Positions 54,738-61,866 of a stretch of DNA of 64,000 bases are shown here, in pieces. Position numbers and translations under genes: made by a program. The notes under the pieces are model-generated. The model saw only the letters and a program-made list of their open reading frames with translations. It had not been told where the DNA came from and made no database searches. The stretch's first letter is position 1. The number at the start of each line of letters is the position of its first letter. Origin of the DNA: Flavobacterium notoginsengisoli (GTDB lineage Bacteria > Bacteroidota > Bacteroidia > Flavobacteriales > Flavobacteriaceae); the NCBI RefSeq assembly GCF_014207905.1, contig NZ_JACHLB010000001.1:1180723-1244722 (forward strand), given 5' to 3'.

Positions 54738-56812
54738 AAATTGCTTTATTTGGTCCTGAGAGTACAGGTAAAACTACATTAGCAAAACAGCTCGCAGATT
54801 ACTACGAAACCGAATGGGTTCCTGAGTTTGCACGCGATTATCTGCAAGAAAAGTGGGAAGAAAATAAGCATATCTGTGTAGCTGAAGATATGATGCCAAT
54901 TGCCTACGGTCAAACGGCACTAGAAAATGAAAAGCTTGAAAAAGCAAATAAATATTTGTTTTGCGATACCAACTTAATGGTAACCAAAGTTTTTTCTGAA
55001 ATGTATTATGGTTTTTGTGATCCTCTTTTAAATGAAGCAGCATTAAAACATGAATACGATTTATTCTTTTTGACAGACATTGATGTTCCTTGGGAAAAAG
55101 ATGATATTCGAGATACTCCAAACGGAAGAGAAACAGTTTTTTCTGTTTTTAAACAAACTTTAATAGATACTAAAAAGCCTTTTATAACACTTTCGGGAGA
55201 CAAAGAATGCCGTTTAAAAACAGCAGTTTCAATTGTAAATGATTTGGCTTTGGCTAAAGAGAATGATTTTTCGTCTGAAGATTTTGTACAGATTTACAAT
55301 CAAGGAATTTCTTTTAAGACGGTTTTAAAACAATTGGAAAGCTTTAAAAAAGGAATTTCTAAAAGTAATTTAATTAGACCCGCAACTATTAATGATGGAA
55401 TTCTAAGTTTTTCTGAAAATGAATTTCGAGAAAAAGCATTGATTTTTGATAGTCAGAAAGATAAGTTTAAAATCAAGAAATTTGTTCCCGCTTCTGGCGC
55501 TGCTACCAGAATGTACAAGTTTTTGAGTGCTTTCCTAAATGATTTTGATATCGAAAAAGAAACTATAAATGCTTACATCAACAGAAAAAATGATAAAGAA
55601 CTTGCCATTTTTATTGTTGGAATGGAGAAGTTTCCTTTTTTCAAAGAAGTTGATCAAAAACTTAGAGCAATTTATCCTGATTTTGAGAGTTTAGAAAGAG
55701 ATTATAAAAACTATTATTTTATAAAACTGTTACTATCTCCAGATTATTTTAATTCAGCAAATAAGCCAAAGGCAGTTTTGCCGTTTCATTTATATAAAAC
55801 TCATATTGCTAATCCGATTGAAGAACATTTGAATGAATGTGTACATTATGCGTCATCAAAAAATCTATCTCATTTGCATTTTACGGTTTCAGAAATACAT
55901 CAAGATTTGTTTGAAAAAGCAGTTCTTGAAGTTAAAGATAAGGTAGAAAAACCTTCGGGAATTACCATTAATATAGGATATTCATATCAAAATAAAAGTA
56001 CAGATTCTATTACTATTGACGCAAAAAATCAACTAGTAAAAGATAAAAATGGTAATCTAATTTTTAGACCAGGCGGACACGGCGCTTTAATTCAAAACCT
56101 GAATAATCTCGATGCTGATCTTATTTTTATTAAAAATATTGATAATGTAATTCAAAATCATATTGATGAAATTACACTTTATAAAAAAGCACTAGGAGGT
56201 GTTTTAATTGAAATACAAGAATGGGTTTTCTCATGTTTGGAATCTATAGATCGCAATGAAATTAAAGAGAATCAATTAGAAGAGATTCTTGTTTTTCTAA
56301 AGGAAAAGTTGAGTATTGCAATGAATGACGACTTTAATAAGTTTACATTCGAAAATAAAATAATCAAAATAAAAGAGTTATTGGATCGACCAATTCGAGT
56401 TTGCGGAATGGTAAAAAATGAAGGAGAACCAGGCGGAGGCCCTTTTTGGGTAATTAACGATAAAGGAAATGCCTCATTGCAAATTGTAGAAACTTCCCAA
56501 GTAGATTTAGTTAATAAAAAACAGCTTGCAGTTTTGGAGGCAGCTACGCATTTTAATCCAGTTGATTTAGTTTGTGGAACGAAAAACTATAAAAACGAAA
56601 AATTCGATTTATTACGTTTTGTAGATCAAAATGCTGGATTTATTGTAGAAAAAAGTGTTGACGGAAATACCGTAAGAAGTTACGAATTGCCTGGACTATG
56701 GAACGGTTCTATGGCAAATTGGCTTACTGCTTTTGTTGCGGTTCCTTTAATTACTTTTAATCCAGTAAAAACGGTAAATGATTTATTGAAAGCGGCGCAT
56801 CAGCCACAATAA
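54698..56812 (+). CDS. NadR-like nucleoside kinase domain fused to DUF4301
   Basis: The 704-residue protein has two parts. Residues 1-185 form a NadR/ribosylnicotinamide-kinase-like P-loop domain (G19-PESTGKT, VPEFARDYL, FLTDIDVPWEKDDIRDTPN). From about 200 to the end is DUF4301, with FVPASGAATRM (262-272), RPGGHGAL (457-464), IKNIDN (478-483) and EPGGGPFWV (577-585). These motifs resemble UDP-sugar pyrophosphorylase-type nucleotidyltransferases. The first half probably phosphorylates the vitamin imported by PnuC; the second half's substrate is unknown. The start overlaps pnuC by 40 bp. Confidence 0.85.
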   Translation: MEKDLRQQKTTIIKIALFGPESTGKTTLAKQLADYYETEWVPEFARDYLQEKWEENKHICVAEDMMPIAYGQTALENEKLEKANKYLFCDTNLMVTKVFSEMYYGFCDPLLNEAALKHEYDLFFLTDIDVPWEKDDIRDTPNGRETVFSVFKQTLIDTKKPFITLSGDKECRLKTAVSIVNDLALAKENDFSSEDFVQIYNQGISFKTVLKQLESFKKGISKSNLIRPATINDGILSFSENEFREKALIFDSQKDKFKIKKFVPASGAATRMYKFLSAFLNDFDIEKETINAYINRKNDKELAIFIVGMEKFPFFKEVDQKLRAIYPDFESLERDYKNYYFIKLLLSPDYFNSANKPKAVLPFHLYKTHIANPIEEHLNECVHYASSKNLSHLHFTVSEIHQDLFEKAVLEVKDKVEKPSGITINIGYSYQNKSTDSITIDAKNQLVKDKNGNLIFRPGGHGALIQNLNNLDADLIFIKNIDNVIQNHIDEITLYKKALGGVLIEIQEWVFSCLESIDRNEIKENQLEEILVFLKEKLSIAMNDDFNKFTFENKIIKIKELLDRPIRVCGMVKNEGEPGGGPFWVINDKGNASLQIVETSQVDLVNKKQLAVLEAATHFNPVDLVCGTKNYKNEKFDLLRFVDQNAGFIVEKSVDGNTVRSYELPGLWNGSMANWLTAFVAVPLITFNPVKTVNDLLKAAHQPQ

Positions 56813-56813
56813 T

Positions 56814-57218
56814 ATGAATGTAGAAAAAATCATATCAGAATTAAGTTTTAAGGCTGTTCGAAGTAGTGGAGCTGGTGGGCAAAACGTAAATAAAGTTTCG
56901 TCAAAAATTGTTTTGAATTTTGATTTGAATGCTTCTCAAGCATTGTCTGATGAAGAAAAATTACTCTTAAAAGAAAATCTATTGACAAGATTAACTTCTG
57001 AAAATATTCTAATTTTAAACTGTGACGAAGATCGAAGCCAGCTTAAAAACAAAGAAATTGTTATTAAAAGATTTTTAGAAATAATCAAAAAAGGATTATA
57101 TGTTCCAAAAGTTAGGAAGGCTACAAAAGTTCCAAAATCGGTAATTAAAAAAAGAATTAAGGATAAAAAGAATGTTTCGGACTTGAAACAATCTCGTAAA
57201 AAGCCAAATTTGGATTGA
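56814..57218 (+). CDS. arfB: ArfB-like peptidyl-tRNA hydrolase / ribosome rescue factor
   Basis: The 134-residue protein has the release-factor catalytic GGQ (G21-G-Q23 in SSGAGGQNVNK) and a basic C-terminal tail (KSVIKKRIKDKKNVSDLKQS), the ArfB/YaeJ layout. ArfB releases peptides from stalled ribosomes, with the tail entering the empty mRNA channel. The ATG is one base after the TAA of the preceding gene, so it is translationally close and probably co-transcribed with pnuC and the NadR-DUF4301 gene. Confidence 0.9.
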   Translation: MNVEKIISELSFKAVRSSGAGGQNVNKVSSKIVLNFDLNASQALSDEEKLLLKENLLTRLTSENILILNCDEDRSQLKNKEIVIKRFLEIIKKGLYVPKVRKATKVPKSVIKKRIKDKKNVSDLKQSRKKPNLD

Positions 57219-57282
57219 TTTTGTTGTTTAAGAAGAGAGTATAAATAGTTTAAAAAAAACATTTTTTTAATATTTCAAGTAA

Positions 57283-57807
57283 ATGAATCCAAAATCGAAA
57301 AAAGTGTTATTTAAAACTTTGCCAAATTTTATGTCAATATTTTGGGGAATTATTGGAGGTGCCTTTTTTGGCTGGATAATCTTTTTATTATATAATTCTA
57401 GATCTAAAGGGTTGCGTGCAACAACAACAGTAGATTTAAAAACAGCTGAAGTTTTATATTATACCTTTTTTACGATACTCATTTTCTTCTGTTTGTGGTC
57501 TTTATCATTAGCTTTAAAAATGAAAATTGTAATTCTAACATCATCTAATCTTATTATTAAATATCCTTTTTTCTTTCTGAAAAAAACAATTTGCTTAGGA
57601 GATATTGATAAAATTTTGGAGAAAGATTATAAAGTTAAACCAAATGTAAACGGAACTGTTTATAATGTTCATGAAGGGAAAGAAGCTGTAATTCAGTTGT
57701 TTTCAGGTAAAAAAGTAAAAATTAATTCCTTCGAAATTTATGAATATAAGGATTTAATGCGAAAGCTTTATATTGCAAAAAGCAGATATAAGTATCTTAA
57801 TTTATAA
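57283..57807 (+). CDS. Membrane protein with PH-like C-terminal domain, unknown function
   Basis: The 174-residue protein has two transmembrane helices (FMSIFWGIIGGAFFGWIIFL, VLYYTFFTILIFFCLWSLSL) followed by a cytosolic beta-rich domain (about 85-165; VILTSSNLIIKYPFFFLKK, INSFEIYEYKDL) that looks like a bacterial PH-type fold. I do not recognise the family with certainty. It sits between arfB and the TPP riboswitch, so it is the last gene before a new transcription unit. Confidence 0.65.
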   Translation: MNPKSKKVLFKTLPNFMSIFWGIIGGAFFGWIIFLLYNSRSKGLRATTTVDLKTAEVLYYTFFTILIFFCLWSLSLALKMKIVILTSSNLIIKYPFFFLKKTICLGDIDKILEKDYKVKPNVNGTVYNVHEGKEAVIQLFSGKKVKINSFEIYEYKDLMRKLYIAKSRYKYLNL

Positions 57808-57855
57808 GTAAAAATAATAAAAATCACTTGCGAGTTTTGATTTTTGACGTTACTA

Positions 57856-57886
57856 TTGATTTTTGAAATTTTTAACACTAAATTTG
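57856..57886 (+). promoter_or_regulatory. Promoter of the TPP-riboswitch transcript
   Basis: TTG at 57856-57858, 20 bp, then the perfect -7 box TAAATTTG at 57879-57886. Transcription would start just before the riboswitch aptamer. Confidence 0.55.
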
Positions 57887-57892
57887 CACTGT

Positions 57893-57973
57893 CTCAAAGG
57901 GGTGCTCTAAATAACGAGCTGAGATCATACCCAAAGAACCTGAGCGAGTAATGTTGCTAAGGGAAAAACGACA
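57893..57973 (+). ncRNA. TPP (thiamine pyrophosphate) riboswitch
   Basis: The conserved thi-box parts occur in order: AAAGGGGTGCT, GCTGAGATCATACCC, GAACCTGA, GAGTAATGTTGCTAAGGG. Together they form the TPP aptamer that switches genes off when thiamine pyrophosphate is plentiful. An ACGAC/GTCGT stem (about 57967-58003) and a CCCCCTTTT stretch (about 58037-58045) that could pair with the aptamer's AAAGGGG may form the expression platform. It controls the TonB-dependent receptor gene that follows. Confidence 0.92.
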
Positions 57974-58064
57974 CTATCGAGCGTGCACACTTTATTTTGT
58001 CGTGAAACACATTTATTAATTTAACAAAAGAATAATTCCCCCTTTTATTCGTAATTCTTTACGA

Positions 58065-60227
58065 ATGAAAACTTTTTTTTTAGGTACTGAGGTACTAAGG
58101 TTCAAAGGTTCAAAGGCTCAAAAGAAAGTCGGAACCAAATTTGTCTTTTCTACATTTTCTCTATTCTTTGCTCTTTGCTCTTTTGCACAGCAACAGAAAG
58201 ATTCTACAAAAGTAAATTCTCTTGACGAGGTATTAGTTTCGGCGGTTCGTGTTACTTCAAAAACTCCAGTGAGTTTTAGTAATATGGATAAAAAGGAAAT
58301 TAAATACAGAAATTTAGGTCAAGACATTCCAGTCTTAATGAACTATCTTCCATCTGTAGTAACAACTTCCGATGCTGGAAATGGTGTTGGTTATACAGGA
58401 ATCCGTGTACGTGGAAGCGATGCTACACGTGTAAATGTTACCATAAACGGAATTCCATACAACGATGCCGAAAGTCAGGGAACTTTTTGGGTAAACATGC
58501 CCGATTTTGCTTCTTCTGTAGAAAGCCTTCAATTGCAGCGTGGTGTAGGAACTTCTACAAACGGAGCTGGTGCTTTTGGAGCAAGTTTAAATATGCTGAC
58601 AGATAGTTATGCTAGAAAAGCAACAGGGGAGATCTCAAGTTCTGCTGGATCATTCAATACATTAAAAAATACAGTAAAATTTAGTACTGGTTTATTAAAC
58701 GATCATTTTGAAATTGCTGGTCGTTTGTCTGCCATAAAAACAGATGGTTATATCGATCGTGGTAGCGCAGATTTAAAATCGTATTTCTTGCAAGGAACTT
58801 ATGTTGGAAAAACAACTTTGATTAAGGCTTTGGTTTTTGGTGGAACTCAGAAAACATATCAATCTTGGAACGGAATTGATAGCGAAAAATTAAGCGAAAA
58901 TCGCAGATATAATTCAGCAGGAGAATACACGGATGAATTTGGTGTTAAACGTTATTATGATAATGAAACCGATAATTACAACCAAGATCATTATCAATTA
59001 CATTGGAGCGAATCGATTTCTGATAAATGGAGCACAAATTTTGCACTTCATTATACAAAAGGAAAAGGCTATTTTGAAAATTACAAAGAAGACGCGGAAA
59101 TGTCTGAATATGCTTTAGCTCCTGTTGGAACAATAACGACAACAGATTTGATACGTCAAAAATGGTTAGACAACGATTTTTACGGAACTACTTTTTCTGC
59201 AAAATATGTAACAGATGGTTTAGATGTTATCTTAGGTGGAGGATGGAATAAATACGAAGGCGATCATTTTGGAAAAGTAATTTGGGCGAGATATGCTTCA
59301 ACATCAGAATTAGGAGATCACTACTATGATGATTTCTCAACAAAAACTGATGGTAATATTTTCGCAAAAGCCAATTATCAATTAACAGAACAATTGAGTT
59401 TGTACGGCGATTTGCAATACAGAAATGTACATTACAAAGCCAATAGTGCAGATACTGGTTTAGTAAATGATAATTTCAATTTCTTTAATCCGAAAGCTGG
59501 TCTGAACTATGCTTTTAGTGAAAAAAGCACTTTGTACTTTTCATACGCAAGAGCTAATCGCGAACCAAACAGAACTGATTATGAAGGCGGAAATGTGAAA
59601 CCAGAAAAATTAAATGATTATGAATTAGGCTGGAGATTCAATTCAGAAATCGTACAATTGAATTCTAATGTATATTATATGGCCTACAAAGATCAATTAA
59701 TTTTAACGGGAACATTAGATGATGTTGGAAATCCGATTCGTGCCAATTCAGAAAAAAGTTATCGTTTAGGTGTCGAAATTGATGCGACAATTGCTATTAC
59801 AGATAAGATCTTTTTTAGACCAAACTTTACTTTAAGTAGCAATAAAAATGTAGATTTAGCAGTTGATGGCGAATATTACGGAACAACAAAAATTGCCTAT
59901 TCTCCAGAAATTATTGCTGGAAACGTAATTGTTTACAAACCAATTGAAGGATTATATCTGTCATTGCTACAAAAGTATGTAGGAGAACAATTCATGAATA
60001 ATATTGAGCTTCCCGCAGCAAAATTGGCAGATTACTTTGTAAACGATTTGAATGCTTCTTATGAGATAAAACCGAAATCAATATTTAAATCAATTACAGT
60101 TACTGCTTTAGTGAATAATATTTTCAATAAAAAATACATTTCAAACGGAGCAATGTATGATATTTATCCATACTATTATCCGCAAGCAGGAAGGAATTTC
60201 TTGATTGGATTGAGTTTGAAGTTCTAA
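58065..60227 (+). CDS. TonB-dependent outer-membrane receptor, thiamine-regulated
   Basis: The 720-residue siderophore-receptor-type TonB protein has a plug (LDEVLVSAVR; GVGYTGIRVRGSDATRVNVTI split over the strands) and a barrel ending AGRNFLIGLSLKF. It is likely to import thiamine or a precursor because a TPP riboswitch lies in its leader. It has no carboxypeptidase-like domain or SusD partner. The N-terminus is unusual: about 25 residues encoded largely by five 8-bp repeats precede the signal hydrophobic core (FVFSTFSLFFALCSFAQ). No other start codon lies between. Confidence 0.9.
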   Translation: MKTFFLGTEVLRFKGSKAQKKVGTKFVFSTFSLFFALCSFAQQQKDSTKVNSLDEVLVSAVRVTSKTPVSFSNMDKKEIKYRNLGQDIPVLMNYLPSVVTTSDAGNGVGYTGIRVRGSDATRVNVTINGIPYNDAESQGTFWVNMPDFASSVESLQLQRGVGTSTNGAGAFGASLNMLTDSYARKATGEISSSAGSFNTLKNTVKFSTGLLNDHFEIAGRLSAIKTDGYIDRGSADLKSYFLQGTYVGKTTLIKALVFGGTQKTYQSWNGIDSEKLSENRRYNSAGEYTDEFGVKRYYDNETDNYNQDHYQLHWSESISDKWSTNFALHYTKGKGYFENYKEDAEMSEYALAPVGTITTTDLIRQKWLDNDFYGTTFSAKYVTDGLDVILGGGWNKYEGDHFGKVIWARYASTSELGDHYYDDFSTKTDGNIFAKANYQLTEQLSLYGDLQYRNVHYKANSADTGLVNDNFNFFNPKAGLNYAFSEKSTLYFSYARANREPNRTDYEGGNVKPEKLNDYELGWRFNSEIVQLNSNVYYMAYKDQLILTGTLDDVGNPIRANSEKSYRLGVEIDATIAITDKIFFRPNFTLSSNKNVDLAVDGEYYGTTKIAYSPEIIAGNVIVYKPIEGLYLSLLQKYVGEQFMNNIELPAAKLADYFVNDLNASYEIKPKSIFKSITVTALVNNIFNKKYISNGAMYDIYPYYYPQAGRNFLIGLSLKF
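58082..58121 (+). repeat. Five tandem 8-bp repeats inside the receptor signal-peptide coding region
   Basis: Units in order: AGGTACTG, AGGTACTA, AGGTTCAA, AGGTTCAA, AGGCTCAA. The period is 8, not a multiple of 3, and lies between the ATG and the signal hydrophobic core. A gain or loss of one unit would shift the frame. Similar AGGTTCAA strings occur between Flavobacterium genes (from memory). Confidence 0.8.
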
Positions 60228-60243
60228 ATAAAATTAAACCTAT

Positions 60244-60281
60244 AAAAAAAGCCTGAAAGTTCTATTTTCAGGCTTTTTTTT
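60244..60281. terminator. Bidirectional terminator between the receptor and Rieske-like genes
   Basis: GCCTGAAA/TTTCAGGC has seven A's before and eight T's after. The two genes converge here. Confidence 0.9.
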
Positions 60282-60285
60282 TATT

Positions 60286-60702
60286 TTAATTGTAAACATG
60301 AATCACAGTTCCAGATCCTTCTGCGCGATACTGTTTCATCGGATATTCTTTTCCTCCCAATCCTGTAAATAAATTATATTGCACTTTATCGCAAGAACAC
60401 ACTGCGTAAATACCACTAATGGTCATGGCTGCACAAGATGTAATTGCCTGATTTGGACATGCGGCATCAAAAGCGGTGTAAGTTCCTTCACCAGTTTTCA
60501 TTACAATAATTCCTTTTGCTCCATAGTTGGCAACATACACAGGATTACTTACAAATTTCAAATTGTTATATGTTGGAAGATTGCTATCCAGATATACGTT
60601 TATAGCATAATTCGGAATGTACGGATTATTGTTACTCCTGTTGTTGTCGCTGCAAGAGAATAAAACAGCGGTAAAAGCGATAAAGAACCAGATTTTTTTC
60701 AT
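60286..60702 (-). CDS. Rieske-like lipoprotein lacking cluster histidines
   Basis: The 138-residue protein has a lipoprotein signal (FTAVLFSCSDN, Cys17). Its second half has the Rieske layout: C82-P-N84, then C102-S-C104-D105-KVQYNLFTG. In bc1-type Rieske proteins these places are CTH and CPCHGSxFdxxTG, so the four cysteine positions fit (with C90 as the likely first disulfide Cys) but both histidine ligands are Asn and Asp. It should not bind a normal 2Fe-2S cluster. No partner oxidase gene is nearby. Confidence 0.65.
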   Translation of the reverse strand: MKKIWFFIAFTAVLFSCSDNNRSNNNPYIPNYAINVYLDSNLPTYNNLKFVSNPVYVANYGAKGIIVMKTGEGTYTAFDAACPNQAITSCAAMTISGIYAVCSCDKVQYNLFTGLGGKEYPMKQYRAEGSGTVIHVYN

Positions 60703-60795
60703 TATTTGAATACGATTTAGTTAAAACAAAAATAATTTATTTAGATTTGAAATCTATATGATTAACATATAATTATGTACTATTAAAAATAATAG

Positions 60796-60803
60796 TATAT
60801 TTG
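60796..60803 (+). promoter_or_regulatory. Putative -7 element of the greA promoter
   Basis: TATATTTG fits the TAnnTTTG consensus and puts transcription start near 60810, directly before a terminator-like hairpin. Confidence 0.5.
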
Positions 60804-60810
60804 TGGTAAG

Positions 60811-60836
60811 AAAATCCCGTCGCGATGGGATTTTTT
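60811..60836 (+). terminator. Terminator-like hairpin in the greA leader
   Basis: AAAATCCC/GGGATTTT forms an 8-bp stem with a GTCGCGAT loop and ends in a T-run, between the -7 box and the greA ATG at 60860. This placement would make it an attenuator; E. coli greA also has a leader terminator that gives a small RNA (GraL). Confidence 0.6.
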
Positions 60837-60859
60837 GTATTTATATAAACGATGAAGTT

Positions 60860-61336
60860 ATGAGTAAAGTATCTTATTATACAGCTGAAGGATTAAAAAA
60901 ATTAAAAGATGAGTTGGAGCATTTAAAAAGTGTAATGCGTCCAAAAGCATCTCAAGATATTGCAGACGCAAGAGATAAAGGAGATTTATCTGAAAATGCG
61001 GAATATGATGCAGCAAAAGAAGCACAGGGTTTATTAGAAATGAGAATTGCTAAACTAGAAGAAGTTTATGCAAATGCACGATTAATTGATGAATCTCAAT
61101 TAGACGTTTCTAAAGTTTTGGTTTTATCTAATGTGAAAATCAAAAATCAAAGTAACGGAATGGAGATGAAATATACTCTTGTAGCAGAAAGCGAAGCAGA
61201 TTTAAAAACAGGAAAAATCTCTGTAACATCTCCTATCGGAAAAGGTTTACTTGGAAAATCTGTTGGGGAAGTAGCAGAAATTACAGTTCCAAATGGAGTT
61301 TTGAAATTTGAAATTCTTGAAATTTCGAGAGACTAA
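60860..61336 (+). CDS. greA: Transcription elongation factor GreA
   Basis: GreA restarts backtracked RNA polymerase by stimulating transcript cleavage. The 158-residue protein has the N-terminal coiled coil (LKKLKDELEHLKSVMRP, DARDKGDLSENAEYDAAKEA with the acidic tip) and the C-terminal FKBP-like domain (SVTSPIGKGLLGKSVGEVAEI). I chose the ATG at 60860 because the open frame's upstream extension to GTG 60803 reads through the leader hairpin. It is followed by the HIT gene after 70 bp of repeat-rich spacer. Confidence 0.95.
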   Translation: MSKVSYYTAEGLKKLKDELEHLKSVMRPKASQDIADARDKGDLSENAEYDAAKEAQGLLEMRIAKLEEVYANARLIDESQLDVSKVLVLSNVKIKNQSNGMEMKYTLVAESEADLKTGKISVTSPIGKGLLGKSVGEVAEITVPNGVLKFEILEISRD

Positions 61337-61343
61337 ATTTTCT

Positions 61344-61400
61344 TTTGTTTAATCGGTTAATTGTTTAATCGGTTAAACGAATCAACGATTAAACAAATAA
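61344..61400. repeat. Short direct and inverted repeats between greA and HIT genes
   Basis: GTTTAATCGGTTAA occurs twice in direct orientation, followed by an inverted CGATTAAAC. A stem GTTTAATCG/CGATTAAAC is possible. There is no strong U-run, so greA and the HIT gene may still be co-transcribed. Confidence 0.5.
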
Positions 61401-61406
61401 ACAAAA

Positions 61407-61796
61407 ATGGCATCAATATTCACTAAAATAGTAAACGGAGAAATTCCTGCTTATAAAATTGCTGAAGACGATAAATTTTTAGCATTTTTAGATGTAAATC
61501 CAAACGCGAAAGGACATACACTTTGTATTCCGAAACAAGAAATCGATAAGATTTTTGATATGGATGAAGAGCTGTATTTAGGTTTAATGAAGTTTTCTAA
61601 AAAAGTTGCTGCAGCTTTAGAAAAAACAGTTCCATGCAAAAGAGTCGGAATTGCTGTTGTTGGACTTGAAGTGCCACACGCACACGTACATTTGATTCCT
61701 TTAAACCATATGGATGAAATGCGTTTTATTGATAAAGTATCTCTTTCTAAAGAAGAATTTGAAGCTTTAGCAAAAGATATTCAAGCGAATTTATAA
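61407..61796 (+). CDS. hinT: HIT family (histidine triad) nucleotide-binding protein
   Basis: The 129-residue protein has the HIT motif H91-A-H93-V-H95 (VPHAHVHLIP) and the N-terminal IFTKIVNGEIPAYKI typical of HinT-like AMP-phosphoramidate hydrolases. The length is normal and it is cytoplasmic. The physiological substrate is generally unclear. It follows greA on the same strand. Confidence 0.92.
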   Translation: MASIFTKIVNGEIPAYKIAEDDKFLAFLDVNPNAKGHTLCIPKQEIDKIFDMDEELYLGLMKFSKKVAAALEKTVPCKRVGIAVVGLEVPHAHVHLIPLNHMDEMRFIDKVSLSKEEFEALAKDIQANL

Positions 61797-61866
61797 AGAC
61801 TTCGACTTCGCTCAGTCTGACAAAATAAATAAAAAAGTGCAGTAAAATTATTTACTGCACTTTTTT
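61797..61866. terminator. Dispersed repeat and bidirectional terminator between HIT and kinase genes
   Basis: GACTTCGACTTCGCTCAGTC at about 61798 is a dispersed repeat common in this group (from memory). It is followed at 61831-61866 by a stem AGTGCAGTAAA/TTTACTGCACT with A- and T-runs, serving both converging genes. Confidence 0.8.

Noticed and set aside
54774..55121. Minus-strand 115-residue frame inside the NadR-like domain
   Set aside because: It is antisense to conserved P-loop kinase sequence and has no recognisable motif.
58082..58121. CRISPR or minisatellite array
   Set aside because: Units are 8 bp with no spacers; it is a simple tandem repeat.
60803..60859. GTG start 57 bp upstream of greA
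   Set aside because: The extension would translate the leader hairpin and lies on the -7 box; MSKVSYYTAEGL is the usual GreA start.
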